From: Bacillus sp. REN3
Lineage (GTDB): Bacteria; Bacillota; Bacilli; Bacillales; Cytobacillaceae
NCBI RefSeq assembly: GCF_017912555.1
Contig: NZ_JAERSD010000007.1
Location: forward strand, 105,401-169,400
Length of the DNA: 64,000 bases
Direction: 5' to 3'
Below are positions 20,075 through 30,072 of the stretch, piece by piece (within the stretch, counting starts at the first letter, position 1; each line of letters starts with the position of its first letter). The notes under the pieces are model-generated. The model was not told the DNA's origin. It worked only from the letters and a program-made list of their open reading frames with translations, and ran no database searches. Both the position numbers and the translations under genes were made by a program.

Positions 20075-20302
20075 ATGCTGAAGAATTTTTCGATTGATGA
20101 GGAATCCAAAAGAAGGATGGTTGAGGAAATCAAGCGATATTTCCTTGAGGAACGGCATGAAGAGCTTGGTGATCTTGCAGCAATCCTGCTCCTGGATTTT
20201 TTCGCTGACAAGCTTGCACCTCAGTTTTACAACCAGGGTATCCTGGACGCGCATGACTTCATGTCCCAGCGGCTTGACGACATTTTCGAACTGAACAAAT
20301 AA
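20075..20302 (+). CDS. DUF2164 family protein
   Basis: 75 aa from ATG 20075, with GGGAGGATG upstream. The conserved family pattern is visible: IKRYFLEERHEELGDLAAILLLDFF, then the invariant-looking YNQGILDAHDFM. Predicted all-helical and cytoplasmic. The function of the family is unknown. It is encoded between nagR and the amidase, on the same strand as both. Confidence 0.85.
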   Translation: MLKNFSIDEESKRRMVEEIKRYFLEERHEELGDLAAILLLDFFADKLAPQFYNQGILDAHDFMSQRLDDIFELNK

Positions 20303-20389
20303 ACTCCTTTGGTAAATCGCCATGTCCTTTTTTAGCCGGTTTTCATATATATACACGTGAGAGGTCTTTTTTTCGGAGGTGTGTATGAA

Positions 20390-21127
20390 ATGAAAATCAT
20401 GCTTGATGCAGGGCATGGCCGCAACACCCCGGGTAAGCGGAGCCCAGATGGGCTGAGGGAATTTGAATTCAACAGTGCCGTGGCTGACTATGCAAAAGAA
20501 TTGCTGGAGAATTATAAAAACACGACGATTTACTTTGCCCACTCGAACAATGAGGATGTACCATTGCAAGCCAGGACTGACAAGGCGAACCGCCTGGATG
20601 TTGACATTTACGTCGCGATCCACGCGAATGCTTTCGGAACTGGCGGCTGGAATGATGCAGGCGGAATCGAGACATATGTATATCCAACAAAGCCTGCGAT
20701 TGCCTATCAGCTTGCACAAAAAATCCAGCGCAACCTTGTCATTGCTACGGGACTGCGAAACCGCGGGGTCAAGACTGCGGACTTCCATGTGCTGAGGGAA
20801 ACAAAAATGGATGCAGTGCTTGTAGAGTGCGGATTCATGACGAATCCGGACGAAGTCAAACTGCTAAGTTCGGGAACCTACCGCCAAACATGCGCCGAGG
20901 CTATTGCCAAAGCACTGGCAGATCAGTACCGGTTAAAACCAAAGTCTGACAAAGAAGCAAAAACAGGATCCGGAACAAAACAGGAATCAACTGGAGGATC
21001 GTCCACTGGCGGGTCTGGTCGCCTGTACAAAGTCCAGGCCGGCGCTTTCAAGGAAAGGAAAAATGCGGAAGCAGTGGCGGAACAGTTAAGGAAAGCCGGT
21101 TTCAAGGCATTCATTTATCCAGAATGA
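20390..21127 (+). CDS. N-acetylmuramoyl-L-alanine amidase with SPOR domain (CwlC-like)
   Basis: 245 aa from ATG 20390 (GGAGGTG 8 nt upstream). Amidase_3 fold: zinc ligands in IMLDAGHGRN (His), GLREFEFNSAV (Glu), VAIHANAFG (His), and the catalytic Glu in DAVLVECGFMTNPDE. After a Lys/Ser/Gly-rich linker (about 185-210) there is a SPOR repeat, LYKVQAGAFKERKNAEAVAE. No signal peptide is present, as in B. subtilis CwlC, which acts from the mother cell in spore release. The AT-rich CATATATATA upstream is only a partial match to a sigma-K -10. Confidence 0.88.
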   Translation: MKIMLDAGHGRNTPGKRSPDGLREFEFNSAVADYAKELLENYKNTTIYFAHSNNEDVPLQARTDKANRLDVDIYVAIHANAFGTGGWNDAGGIETYVYPTKPAIAYQLAQKIQRNLVIATGLRNRGVKTADFHVLRETKMDAVLVECGFMTNPDEVKLLSSGTYRQTCAEAIAKALADQYRLKPKSDKEAKTGSGTKQESTGGSSTGGSGRLYKVQAGAFKERKNAEAVAEQLRKAGFKAFIYPE

Positions 21128-21133
21128 GAAAAA

Positions 21134-21163
21134 AAGAAGGCCGGCATCTTGTGCCAGCCTTCT
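21134..21163. terminator. Bidirectional terminator between the amidase gene and yvlD
   Basis: AAGAAGGC pairs with GCCTTCTT around an inner GGCA/TGCC stem. An A-run precedes and a TTTT run follows the stem, so both convergent units can stop here. Confidence 0.8.
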
Positions 21164-21165
21164 TT

Positions 21166-21522
21166 TCATTTATCCGGATCCTTCAGGAATGTATTTTGAA
21201 TGACCAAGTTGGCTAACGACATAATGATCGCTGTCAATAACGCCATTCCAAAGCCGCTGATTTCAAACGAACTTCCCATAAGGCTGTCTGTCAGCATCAG
21301 CGTGACCGCATTGATGACGAACAGGAACAAACCAAGACTGAGGATCGTCACAGGCAAAGTAAGGAGAATCAAGAATGGCCGGACCAGAATATTCAGGAAC
21401 GACAGGATGAAACTCGCACCGACAGCTGCGCCGAATCCTGATAAGTAGAGGTCATCTTCAAAAAAACCGGCAAGGGCAATGAAAAGGACGGCGTTGATGA
21501 TAATCCCAAGCAGCCATCTCAT
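21166..21522 (-). CDS. yvlD: YvlD family 4-TM membrane protein
   Basis: 118 aa with four clear hydrophobic segments (starting MRWLLGIIINAVLFIALAG; then ASFILSFLNILVRPFLILL; LGLFLFVINAVTLMLTD; FGMALLTAIIMSLANLVI). It belongs to the phage-holin-like YvlD family and is the last gene of yvlABCD. In B. subtilis this operon responds to envelope stress via sigma W. No catalytic residues are evident. Confidence 0.88.
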   Translation of the reverse strand: MRWLLGIIINAVLFIALAGFFEDDLYLSGFGAAVGASFILSFLNILVRPFLILLTLPVTILSLGLFLFVINAVTLMLTDSLMGSSFEISGFGMALLTAIIMSLANLVIQNTFLKDPDK

Positions 21523-21523
21523 C

Positions 21524-21721
21524 TCACTGCACTTCCTTTGGCATGATGAATGCCAGGATAAAATATATAGCCGTCATTGGTACAAATGCTGTGGTGAACA
21601 AAAGAATGATGAACAGGATCCTTACCAGGGAAGCACTGATCCCTGCTGCTTCGGCTATGCCGCCGAGCACCCCTGCCAATCTTCTGTTCGTCCTCGAACG
21701 AGTCAGTTTCATGTCCTCCAC
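21524..21721 (-). CDS. yvlC: PspC-domain protein YvlC
   Basis: 65 aa. PspC pattern: TRSRTNRRLAGVLGGIAEAAG, then a hydrophobic segment LVRILFIILLFTTAF and PMTAIYFILAFIMP. PspC proteins are membrane sensors or scaffolds of phage-shock-type responses. The start is GTG 21721 or ATG 21712; GGAGG lies only 2 nt before that ATG, so the choice is uncertain. 1 nt separates it from yvlD. Confidence 0.87.
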   Translation of the reverse strand: MEDMKLTRSRTNRRLAGVLGGIAEAAGISASLVRILFIILLFTTAFVPMTAIYFILAFIMPKEVQ

Positions 21722-21731
21722 CTTCCTCTTT

Positions 21732-22829
21732 CTATAAAGGTTTAACCACCTTTTTCACAGTGATCGCACCCGTTTTTGTATCTGCATACAATCTGGCAGC
21801 GCGCACTCCGCTGTTGTCAGGCTTGAAGCGCAGTGTCTTCTGGACTACATCGCTTTTTTCCTCAATTACCTGGATGCCATCCAATTCAATCGTAAACGCG
21901 CCAAGATTTGTTCTTAGCTCACCGCTTGCAGGCGTCTTCTCCGGAAGGAACACTTCGATGCTGCCGGTCGCCGCTTTCATCTCGATTGTCTGGCAGTCGG
22001 CATTGTTCACGGTACAAGCAAGATTGCCATTGAAAGACTGCAGGTCAACATGATCGAAATAGCCCTCAGCTTTGATTGCGCCGTTGATTGTCTCAGCCTC
22101 CAGGTCCTTGATCGAGCTTTTTTGGATGCCGATTAGTCCGTTCGCCGTTTCAGCTTCAAGCTTGCCACATTCCAATCCTTCGAGCAACACCTTCCCATTC
22201 GCCGTCTTTGCGCGGCAATCCTTCACATTCAGGTTTTCCCCCTGAATCGATCCATTGAAAAGCCTGATGCGGATATTTTCGTATTCTTCGCGTGGAACAT
22301 GGACTGCCGCTTCCACTTTCATCCACTTCTGCTGGACAACGAAGCGAAGCTTTTGCCCCTCAATCGCAAAGATTGCATCCTCCAGGAATTTACGGCGTGC
22401 TTCATCCTGGTTCTCCACTCTGTAAACTTTCGCGCTGCATTCGATCCTGACATCCTTTTGATCCCATGGGATTACCTTGACAGAACCGTTTGCCATATCA
22501 ATGTCAATTTGCGACAGGAAAGCATCACCCTGATGGAAAATATGCGAAATATCAATCGATGGGCCAAAATTCAGATCAAGATCGAAATCCTTGATTTTCT
22601 TGAACGCGGAATCCACAAAATCGAGGACCTTGTCTTTTACAGACTGGAAAGAATAGCTTTGTTCATCTTTTTTCTGCTCTTCCATTTTGACTGCTGTTGA
22701 CAGCTCTGTTGTTTCGGATGTTTTCGTCCCGCCCTTTTCGAGCTCCTCAATCAAAAAAAGCGCTTCATCTACTGTAATCTTCTTTTCCTCCACAAGCTTC
22801 AGGATCCGTTTTCGTTCTTCTGTCATCAT
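21732..22829 (-). CDS. yvlB: DUF4097 beta-helix protein YvlB with N-terminal SHOCT-like segment
   Basis: 365 aa. The N-terminus (ERKRILKLVEEKKITVDEALFLIEEL) resembles the short YvlB/LiaX N-terminal helix pair. After about residue 85 the DUF4097 adhesin-like beta-helix begins, with many short repeats such as RLFNGSIQGENLNVKDCRA, AKTANGKVLLEGL, AETANGLIGI and AETINGAIKAEG. No signal peptide is present, so it acts in the cytoplasm or at the inner face of the membrane. It is related to LiaX of enterococci. GGAGG precedes the start. Confidence 0.87.
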   Translation of the reverse strand: MMTEERKRILKLVEEKKITVDEALFLIEELEKGGTKTSETTELSTAVKMEEQKKDEQSYSFQSVKDKVLDFVDSAFKKIKDFDLDLNFGPSIDISHIFHQGDAFLSQIDIDMANGSVKVIPWDQKDVRIECSAKVYRVENQDEARRKFLEDAIFAIEGQKLRFVVQQKWMKVEAAVHVPREEYENIRIRLFNGSIQGENLNVKDCRAKTANGKVLLEGLECGKLEAETANGLIGIQKSSIKDLEAETINGAIKAEGYFDHVDLQSFNGNLACTVNNADCQTIEMKAATGSIEVFLPEKTPASGELRTNLGAFTIELDGIQVIEEKSDVVQKTLRFKPDNSGVRAARLYADTKTGAITVKKVVKPL

Positions 22830-22851
22830 CTTTCGCCTCCAAATATGGTAA

Positions 22852-23160
22852 TTATGTTAAAACCTTTATGCCTTTTACCAAATTCCAGACCAGAACAATA
22901 ATACCGAGGACCGCAATCAAGATGCCTCCCAACAAGGCATACATCCAGTAATCGCCATGCCCCCCCATGACATCAAGGTAAACAGAATACAGGACAAGCG
23001 GAATCGGAATCACCGGAACCAGATGCGAAAACAACGCTTTTTTCGCATGTTGCTTCACTTCCTGGTCCTCCGAAACAAAATATACGACCAGCGGGAACAG
23101 AATGCCGGCAAACATGATGCTGAAGTAACATAATGCAGATAACCATCGCTTTGTATCCAT
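22852..23160 (-). CDS. yvlA: DUF4870-like membrane protein YvlA
   Basis: 102 aa from ATG 23158-23160 (AAGGAG 9 nt upstream). A longer reading to 23220 is excluded because the sigma-W promoter lies at 23183-23210. Three membrane segments: ALCYFSIMFAGILFPLVVYFV, LVPVIPIPLVLYSVYLDV and ALLGGILIAVLGIIVLVWNL. The central QEVKQHAKKALFSH is typical of DUF4870. First gene of yvlABCD. Confidence 0.85.
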   Translation of the reverse strand: MDTKRWLSALCYFSIMFAGILFPLVVYFVSEDQEVKQHAKKALFSHLVPVIPIPLVLYSVYLDVMGGHGDYWMYALLGGILIAVLGIIVLVWNLVKGIKVLT

Positions 23161-23182
23161 TCTTTTCGTCTCCTTAGCAATT

Positions 23183-23210
23183 AATACGCAAAGAAGCCCA
23201 AGAAGTTTCA
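23183..23210 (-). promoter_or_regulatory. ECF sigma-W type promoter of yvlABCD
   Basis: On the minus strand: TGAAAC (23210-23205), exactly 16 bp, then CGTATT (23188-23183). This is a complete match to the sigma-W consensus TGAAAC-N16-CGTA. It fixes the first start codon of the operon at 23160. Confidence 0.85.
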
Positions 23211-23429
23211 CTCTTATCAAGAATTCTCCAAATTAGATGGAAATCCCTTGTAAAATCAAGCTTCGATTTCGAAAGTTTTGTGAACTTTCATTTTCCAGCA
23301 TTTTCAGATTCCTAATTTCCTATTTTCCTATTATTATGTAATCATGGTGAAATATTCTTGTAATATTTTTGAAATAAAAACATCTACATATATATTAAAC
23401 AATCAAGAAAGTTCAATGGAGGATGGAAT

Positions 23430-24443
23430 GTGTTCAGCTTGAAGATGAAAACAACAAAGTGGTGTCTAATCATTTGCCTGATCGGAGGCGCGGCGGCAAG
23501 TTCATCAGCAGCCTCAGGAGAAGGGAAAAGACCTGTATTCCTGGCAAAACATCCATATAGTGATGCCGCATCAATCGACAAACGGGGAACGGCCGTTAAC
23601 CCAAAACAGCTTTCTGCCGGAGAAGAACTTGAGGCAGGGAAGCAAGCTCGTTCAGGTGGGAACGCTCACCTTCCGATCGATTCGGAAGGTCCTGTTGGCA
23701 ATCAACCGAACACATTGGAACACATGGCCGTCGAAGTGAAGGGAAACCAGAAACAACTGAATAAGCAAGACAGTGGTACAAGTACATCTGTCGTTCCTAA
23801 ACCCGCTCCGGTTCCGGCCAAGACGGTTTCCCCGCTCTCTGCCGTAGAGGAAAAGACCGTCTATTTAACCTTTGATGATGGCCCTCATCGGGTATCGGAA
23901 CAGATTTTGGCCCTCCTTGATGAACACGGGGCGAAAGCGACTTTCTTCATGCTCGATGGGAACATCCGGAATTTTCCCGGTACCGTGAAAAAGATGGCCG
24001 AAAAAGGCCATAGCCTCGGCGCGCATGGAGTATCCCATGACAAAGACAAAATCTATCAAACTCCACAAACTGTCGTCGCTGAAATGAACCAAACCCTGAC
24101 TACAATCAAACAGATCACCGGCCTGGACTCTTCACTGATCCGCACGCCTTATGGCAGCGCCCCTTATATGACTGCTCCGTATAGGAAGGCTGTCATGGAA
24201 AAAGGCTATAAAATGTGGGACTGGAATATCGACAGCAAGGACTGGTTCTTCCGTGACAAGCGGCTGGTCGCAAACACAATCGGCCAGATCGCTGCCCATT
24301 CGAAAAAAGAACCTGTTGTGATCCTGCTGCATGAGCGGGAGGAAACATTGGCCCAGCTTCCTGAACTGTTGACATACCTGGAGAAGGAAAAGTACAGGTT
24401 TGAAGCACTGGATGAGACAATGGCACCAGTTCACCTGAAATAA
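23430..24443 (+). CDS. Exported polysaccharide deacetylase (NodB homology)
   Basis: 337 aa starting at GTG 23430, with GGAGGATG upstream. A signal sequence (KWCLIICLIGGAAASSSAAS) is followed by a low-complexity linker to about residue 140. The NodB domain shows VYLTFDDGPHRVSEQILALL (motif 1, catalytic Asp and metal Asp), GAHGVSHD (motif 2 metal His pair), IRTPYGSAPYM (motif 3), DWNIDSKDW (motif 4) and VILLHE (motif 5). It probably deacetylates peptidoglycan or a wall polymer outside the membrane; the substrate is not certain. Monocistronic, ending in a terminator. Confidence 0.88.
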   Translation: MFSLKMKTTKWCLIICLIGGAAASSSAASGEGKRPVFLAKHPYSDAASIDKRGTAVNPKQLSAGEELEAGKQARSGGNAHLPIDSEGPVGNQPNTLEHMAVEVKGNQKQLNKQDSGTSTSVVPKPAPVPAKTVSPLSAVEEKTVYLTFDDGPHRVSEQILALLDEHGAKATFFMLDGNIRNFPGTVKKMAEKGHSLGAHGVSHDKDKIYQTPQTVVAEMNQTLTTIKQITGLDSSLIRTPYGSAPYMTAPYRKAVMEKGYKMWDWNIDSKDWFFRDKRLVANTIGQIAAHSKKEPVVILLHEREETLAQLPELLTYLEKEKYRFEALDETMAPVHLK

Positions 24444-24460
24444 TCCAACTTTTATGCAGC

Positions 24461-24494
24461 GGCCCATGAATGCGGAAAGTCATGGGCCCTTTTC
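24461..24494 (+). terminator. Terminator of the deacetylase gene
   Basis: GGCCCATGA (24461-24469) pairs with TCATGGGCC (24480-24488), followed by CTTTT. Confidence 0.85.
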
Positions 24495-24566
24495 ATAGGA
24501 GAATCACCCTTTCCCGTTTTTCCGTTTACCTCCCTTTCTATTTGTATAGCTGTTCGGAAAGAGCAA

Positions 24567-24597
24567 AGAAAAAGCCCTTCCCAACTAAGGAAGAGCT
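24567..24597 (-). terminator. Terminator of uvrBA
   Basis: On the minus strand AGCTCTTCC (24597-24589) pairs with GGAAGGGCT (24581-24573), one G-U pair, followed by TTTTTC. It lies 6 nt after the uvrA stop. Confidence 0.85.
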
Positions 24598-24602
24598 TCA
24601 GT

Positions 24603-27482
24603 TCAAACATTGCTGGCGCTTTTTTCTTTTTCTTTGATTTGCCGCTTCATCCGCAGCCTGTCGCGCTCGAGTATTGGCTTCAGGTACTTGCCGGTATAGG
24701 AATCCGGTACTTCGGCAACCTTTTCCGGCGTACCCGACGCGATGATATTTCCGCCGCGGTCGCCGCCTTCTGGACCAAGGTCGACAATATAATCAGCCGC
24801 CTTGATGACATCGAGATTGTGCTCGATCACAAGGACAGTATCTCCATTTTCGACAAGGCGCTGAAGGACGGCGAGCAAGCGCGAAATGTCATCGACATGG
24901 AGCCCGGTTGTCGGCTCATCGAGAATGTAAAGCGAACGTCCGGTCGAGCGGCGGTGCAGTTCGGATGCAAGCTTCACACGCTGCGCCTCCCCTCCCGACA
25001 GGGTCGTCGCCGGCTGGCCAAGCGTGATATATCCAAGCCCGACATCATAAATGGTCTGCAGCTTGCGGCTGATCTTCGGGATGTTGCTGAAGAATTCGAG
25101 CGCATCCTCGACCGTCATGTCCAGTATGTCGGAAATGTTTTTCCCCTTATATTTCACTTCAAGTGTCTCGCGGTTATAGCGTTTCCCGTGGCAGACCTCG
25201 CATGGCACATACACATCCGGCAGGAAGTGCATCTCGATCTTGATGATGCCGTCACCGCGGCAGGCCTCACAGCGTCCGCCTTTCACATTGAAACTGAAAC
25301 GGCCCTTCTTGTATCCCCTTACCTTCGCTTCATTCGTTGATGCAAACACGTCCCGGATATCATCGAACACGCCGGTATAGGTTGCCGGGTTCGATCTTGG
25401 TGTCCGGCCGATCGGGGACTGGTCGATGTCGATGACCTTGTCAAGATGTTCGATTCCTTTTATCTCCTTGAACTCGCCTGGCTTGCTCTTTGCTTTGTGG
25501 AGCTTCATCGCCAGCGCCTTATGAAGGATCTCATTGATCAAGGTACTTTTGCCGGAACCTGAAACCCCAGTAATGGCGACAAAGGTCGCGAGCGGGAACT
25601 TGACGTTCACATTGCGCAGGTTATTTTCCTTCGCGCCTTTGATTTCAATATAGCGTCCGTCCGGCTTTCTGCGTTCAATCGGGAGTGGGATGAACTTTTT
25701 GCCTGATAAATATTGCCCTGTCAGCGAGGCAGGATCCTCCATCACTTCAGCAGGAGTACCCTGCGAGATGATTTCCCCGCCGTGGACGCCTGCGCCTGGC
25801 CCGACATCGATCAAATAGTCGGCAGCAATCATCGTGTCCTCGTCATGTTCGACAACAATCAGCGTGTTGCCGATGTCCCGCATGCTCTTCAGCGTCTCGA
25901 TCAGCCTGTCATTATCCCGCTGATGAAGGCCGATCGAAGGCTCGTCGAGAATATAAAGCACGCCGGTCAGCCGCGACCCAATCTGGGTTGCCAGCCTGAT
26001 CCGCTGTGCCTCGCCGCCTGACAGTGTCCCTGCTGAACGGCTCAGCGTCAGGTAATCCAGGCCGACATTGATGAGAAAGCCCAGCCGCTCCCTGATTTCC
26101 CGGAAAATCATGTTGGCAATCTTCATTTCTTTTTCCGAAAGCTCAATTCCCTGGAAAAATTGATGCGCCTCCTCAATCGACAGTGCCGTCACTTCACCGA
26201 TGTGGCGTCCCGAGATGAGGACGGCGAGGCTTTCCCGTTTCAAGCGATAGCCTCTGCATGTCGGGCAAGGATGCTCCGCCATATATTTTTCCATTTGCTC
26301 GCGAATATAGTCGGAGCTTGTATCTTTATAACGGCGCTCGACATTTTTCAGGACACCTTCAAAGACAATATAGTTTTCACGTACCTGGCCAAAGTCATTT
26401 TCATAACGGAAGTAAATCCGATCCTTGCCTGACCCGTACAGGATCTTGTCGAGCTGGCTGGCTGGCAGATCTTTTACCGGTGTATCCATGTTGATACCGT
26501 AGTGATTGCAGACCGCTTCGAGAAGCTGCGGGTAATATTGCGAGCTCGTCGGCTCCCACGGCGCAATGGCATGCTGGTGGAGCGTCAAATCTTTATTCGG
26601 GATGACAAGGTCGAGATCGACCTCCAGTTTGGCTCCCAGTCCGTCACATTCCGGACAGGCTCCATATGGGCTGTTGAATGAGAACATCCTCGGCTCAAGC
26701 TCGCCGATCGAAAAACCGCAAATCGGACAGGCGTGATTTTCGCTGAACATCAGTTCTTCTTCACCGATCACATCGATTAAAACCTTGCCATCGCCAAGCT
26801 TAAGGGCTGTTTCAAGGGAATCGGCAAGCCTCGCGGCAATCCCTTCCTTGACGACGATCCTGTCGATGACAACTTCAATCGAATGCTTCTTGTTCTTTTC
26901 CAATTCAATGTCTTCGCCGAGATCATACATCTCACCATCGACACGGACGCGGACATAGCCCTGCTTTTTCACATCTTCCAACACCTTCGCATGGGTGCCT
27001 TTGCGGCCGGAAACAAGCGGCGCGAGAATTTGCAGTTTTGTCCTTTCAGGGTATTCCAATATCCGGTCAACCATCTGCTCGATAGTCTGCGAAGAGATTT
27101 CAATGTCATGGACAGGACAGACCGGCCGCCCTACCCTGGCAAACAGCAATCGCAAATAATCATAAATTTCCGTCACCGTCCCAACGGTGGAACGCGGGTT
27201 CCTGCTCGTCGTTTTCTGGTCGATTGAAATTGCCGGAGACAAGCCTTCAATCGTGTCAACATCCGGCTTGTCCATCTGTCCGAGGAATTGGCGCGCATAG
27301 GCAGAAAGTGATTCTACATAGCGGCGCTGCCCTTCGGCATAGATCGTATCGAAAGCCAGCGAGGACTTCCCTGAACCGGAAAGCCCTGTCAGCACAACAA
27401 GCTTATCTCTCGGAATGGTGACATCGATGTTCTTCAAATTATGGGCTCTGGCGCCTTTGACAATCAGTTTATCCATCGCCAT
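24603..27482 (-). CDS. uvrA: Excinuclease ABC subunit A
   Basis: 959 aa, full length. Two ABC modules: Walker A sites in [18 protein letters not shown] and [19 protein letters not shown]; signature motifs [17 protein letters not shown] and [16 protein letters not shown]; Walker B in [15 protein letters not shown] and [15 protein letters not shown]. Zinc-finger cysteines are seen in [18 protein letters not shown] and [12 protein letters not shown]. It recognises DNA damage and loads UvrB in nucleotide excision repair. It is 7 nt downstream of uvrB and cotranscribed. Confidence 0.98.
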   Translation of the reverse strand: MAMDKLIVKGARAHNLKNIDVTIPRDKLVVLTGLSGSGKSSLAFDTIYAEGQRRYVESLSAYARQFLGQMDKPDVDTIEGLSPAISIDQKTTSRNPRSTVGTVTEIYDYLRLLFARVGRPVCPVHDIEISSQTIEQMVDRILEYPERTKLQILAPLVSGRKGTHAKVLEDVKKQGYVRVRVDGEMYDLGEDIELEKNKKHSIEVVIDRIVVKEGIAARLADSLETALKLGDGKVLIDVIGEEELMFSENHACPICGFSIGELEPRMFSFNSPYGACPECDGLGAKLEVDLDLVIPNKDLTLHQHAIAPWEPTSSQYYPQLLEAVCNHYGINMDTPVKDLPASQLDKILYGSGKDRIYFRYENDFGQVRENYIVFEGVLKNVERRYKDTSSDYIREQMEKYMAEHPCPTCRGYRLKRESLAVLISGRHIGEVTALSIEEAHQFFQGIELSEKEMKIANMIFREIRERLGFLINVGLDYLTLSRSAGTLSGGEAQRIRLATQIGSRLTGVLYILDEPSIGLHQRDNDRLIETLKSMRDIGNTLIVVEHDEDTMIAADYLIDVGPGAGVHGGEIISQGTPAEVMEDPASLTGQYLSGKKFIPLPIERRKPDGRYIEIKGAKENNLRNVNVKFPLATFVAITGVSGSGKSTLINEILHKALAMKLHKAKSKPGEFKEIKGIEHLDKVIDIDQSPIGRTPRSNPATYTGVFDDIRDVFASTNEAKVRGYKKGRFSFNVKGGRCEACRGDGIIKIEMHFLPDVYVPCEVCHGKRYNRETLEVKYKGKNISDILDMTVEDALEFFSNIPKISRKLQTIYDVGLGYITLGQPATTLSGGEAQRVKLASELHRRSTGRSLYILDEPTTGLHVDDISRLLAVLQRLVENGDTVLVIEHNLDVIKAADYIVDLGPEGGDRGGNIIASGTPEKVAEVPDSYTGKYLKPILERDRLRMKRQIKEKEKSASNV

Positions 27483-27489
27483 ATTATCG

Positions 27490-29469
27490 TCATCCTTCCG
27501 CTTTCAATTCAAGTATAAGATCACGCAGCTCTGCCGCCCGTTCGAAGTTGAGCGACTTTGCTGCTTCCTTCATTTCCATTTCCATGTTTGCAATGACCAG
27601 TTCCCGGTCTTTTTTCGACAGCTTCCTCAAGTTTTCTGCCGGGCTGTATGCTTCCTGCTCTTCCGCGGCAATCGTCGCCCGGATCACATCGCGGATTTCC
27701 TTCTGGATCGTCTGCGGCGTGATCCCGTGCTTTTTATTGTATTCTTCCTGGATAGCACGGCGCCGCTTCGTTTCGCTGATCGCCCTTTCCATCGAATCCG
27801 TGATCTTATCCGCATACATGATGACATGCCCGCGGGCATTCCTTGCCGCGCGGCCCGTCGTCTGGATGAGTGACCTCTCGGAACGGAGGAAGCCTTCTTT
27901 ATCGGCATCGAGAATCGCCACTAATGAAACTTCCGGGATATCAAGACCTTCCCTAAGCAAGTTGATGCCAACAAGGACATCATATTTTCCAAGACGGAGC
28001 TCACGGATGATCTCAATCCGCTCAAGCGTTTTGATTTCAGAATGCAGGTACTGCACTTTGATGCCGATTTCCTTCAAGTAATCCGTCAAATCCTCTGACA
28101 TCTTCTTCGTCAAAGTGGTGATCAGGACGCGTTCGTTCCGTTCCACCCTGTCCTGAATTTCGCCGATCAGGTCGTCAATCTGCCCTTCGATCGGCCGTAC
28201 ATCGATTGTTGGATCAAGCAGGCCGGTAGGACGGATGATTTGCTCGACCATTTCCGGAGTATGCTCCAATTCATACGGTCCGGGCGTTGCCGATACATAT
28301 ACCGCCTGCTTGATGTGCTTCTCGAATTCCCCGAATGTCAGCGGGCGGTTATCGAGGGCAGATGGCAGGCGGAAACCATGTTCCACAAGCACTTGCTTCC
28401 TTGCCTGGTCTCCATTATACATTCCCCTTATTTGCGGCAGGGTAACGTGGGACTCGTCAATCACGATCAAAAAATCCTCAGGGAAGTAATCCAGCAGCGT
28501 ATACGGCGTCGCTCCGGCCGGCCTCAATGTCAGGTGGCGGGAATAGTTCTCGATGCCCGAGCAGAAGCCCATTTCACGCATCATTTCCAGGTCATATCTC
28601 GTCCGCTGTTCAAGCCTCTGGGCTTCAAGGAGTTTTTCCTCCTCCCGCAAGACCTCCAGCCGTTCTTCCAACTCTTTTTCGATATTGTCAATGGCGATTC
28701 TCATTTTTTCCTCGCGGGTTACGAAGTGGGAAGCCGGAAAAATCGCCACATGGTCACGGTCGCCGAGAATTTCCCCGGTGAGAGCGTCCACTTCGCGGAT
28801 CCGGTCAATCTCGTCCCCGAAAAACTCTACCCTTATACAGTGCTCATCACGGGATGCCGGAAAAATCTCGACAACATCGCCCCGGACACGGAAGGTCCCG
28901 CGCTTGAAATCAATGTCATTGCGTTCATACTGTACATCGACGAGCTTATGTAAAAGCTTGTTCCGCTCGATTTCCATCCCTGTCCTCAATGAAACGACGA
29001 GGTCACGGTATTCTTCAGGTGAACCGAGGCCATAGATACAGGACACACTGGCAATGATGATGACATCCTTGCGTTCGAACAAAGCCGATGTCGCGGAGTG
29101 GCGAAGCTTATCGATTTCATCATTGATGCTGGCGTCCTTTTCAATGAATGTATCGGTCTGCGGGACATAAGCCTCCGGCTGGTAATAATCATAGTAACTG
29201 ACGAAATACTCGACGGCATTATTCGGGAAAAACTCCTTGAACTCGCTGTATAGCTGTCCGGCAAGCGTCTTGTTATGCGCGATGACAAGCGTCGGCTTGT
29301 TGACTTCCTTGATTACATTGGAAATCGTGAAAGTCTTGCCCGTTCCCGTTGCCCCGAGTAGCGTCTGATGTTTCTTGTTCGCATTAATCCCCTTCACCAA
29401 TTCTTTGATTGCCGCAGGCTGGTCTCCCTGCGGGGAATATTTTGAGACTAATTCAAATTGATCCTTCAC
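27490..29469 (-). CDS. uvrB: Excinuclease ABC subunit B
   Basis: 659 aa, full length. Helicase-like: Walker [18 protein letters not shown], the beta-hairpin region [37 protein letters not shown], motif [14 protein letters not shown], and a C-terminal UVR motif [20 protein letters not shown] that binds UvrC. It verifies damage handed over by UvrA. A LexA/DinR box about 105 bp upstream indicates SOS control. Confidence 0.98.
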   Translation of the reverse strand: MKDQFELVSKYSPQGDQPAAIKELVKGINANKKHQTLLGATGTGKTFTISNVIKEVNKPTLVIAHNKTLAGQLYSEFKEFFPNNAVEYFVSYYDYYQPEAYVPQTDTFIEKDASINDEIDKLRHSATSALFERKDVIIIASVSCIYGLGSPEEYRDLVVSLRTGMEIERNKLLHKLVDVQYERNDIDFKRGTFRVRGDVVEIFPASRDEHCIRVEFFGDEIDRIREVDALTGEILGDRDHVAIFPASHFVTREEKMRIAIDNIEKELEERLEVLREEEKLLEAQRLEQRTRYDLEMMREMGFCSGIENYSRHLTLRPAGATPYTLLDYFPEDFLIVIDESHVTLPQIRGMYNGDQARKQVLVEHGFRLPSALDNRPLTFGEFEKHIKQAVYVSATPGPYELEHTPEMVEQIIRPTGLLDPTIDVRPIEGQIDDLIGEIQDRVERNERVLITTLTKKMSEDLTDYLKEIGIKVQYLHSEIKTLERIEIIRELRLGKYDVLVGINLLREGLDIPEVSLVAILDADKEGFLRSERSLIQTTGRAARNARGHVIMYADKITDSMERAISETKRRRAIQEEYNKKHGITPQTIQKEIRDVIRATIAAEEQEAYSPAENLRKLSKKDRELVIANMEMEMKEAAKSLNFERAAELRDLILELKAEG

Positions 29470-29572
29470 AGAAAAGCCCCCTGTAATTTATTTTTCAGCC
29501 ATCACTGCCTGTTTCTTCGAAAAGTCATATCCTCATTCTACCACAAAGCGGTCAAAACAAACCAATAAAAAG

Positions 29573-29586
29573 CGAACAAACATTCG
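29573..29586 (-). promoter_or_regulatory. SOS box (LexA/DinR) upstream of uvrB
   Basis: CGAATGTTTGTTCG on the minus strand matches CGAAC-N4-GTTCG with one mismatch. It lies about 33 bp upstream of a likely -10 TAGAAT (29540-29535). Confidence 0.8.
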
Positions 29587-29656
29587 ACAAAGATTTTTGA
29601 TCGAGAAAAACAGTCTGGATAAATAAATCAATCGTTTGATTCATTTCAGGAGAGGC

Positions 29657-29685
29657 AAAAAACCTGGCGGACATCTTCCGCCAGG
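29657..29685 (-). terminator. Terminator after csbA
   Basis: CCTGGCGGA and TCCGCCAGG form a perfect 9-bp stem with a 5-nt loop, followed on the minus strand by TTTTTT. It separates csbA from uvrB. Confidence 0.88.
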
Positions 29686-29705
29686 CTGTTTCCCATTTAT
29701 TATTT

Positions 29706-29936
29706 TCACTGTCCCCTTTTTCGCTTCATCATCTCGTTTGCCAAATAAAAACCGACAGTAAGTGAAAATGCATCCACCACAATCAACCAGAATGAATCCG
29801 TATATCCTTTATAGACAGATGCAGCAATCAGAGCAACCGTCAAAACTAGCGCCAGAATATGATTATAAGCGACCCTTGTGAAAAACACGACCATGAAACC
29901 TGGGAGAAAAAGTGCGGATAAATACTTCAGCACCAA
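29706..29936 (-). CDS. csbA: CsbA family membrane protein
   Basis: 76 aa from TTG 29934-29936; GAGGTG lies 6 nt upstream and the length equals that of B. subtilis CsbA. An upstream extension to 29975 lacks a ribosome binding site. Hydrophobic, with about three membrane segments: LSALFLPGFMVVFFTRVAYN, LALVLTVALIAASVYKGYT and WLIVVDAFSLTVGFYLA. It lies upstream of uvrBA, as in B. subtilis, where it is sigma-B controlled; no sigma-B promoter was recognised here. Function unknown. Confidence 0.88.
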   Translation of the reverse strand: MVLKYLSALFLPGFMVVFFTRVAYNHILALVLTVALIAASVYKGYTDSFWLIVVDAFSLTVGFYLANEMMKRKRGQ

Positions 29937-30072
29937 GCCAAACACCTCGTTTATCCAATTTGTCATGCATATCAATCATTTCAATAAAGCTTATCTTTAA
30001 GAATATCTTTTTTTTCCATCAGAAACAAGAAACAAGCAAAGAAAAAAGCATGCGGATTTGCATACTTTTTGA

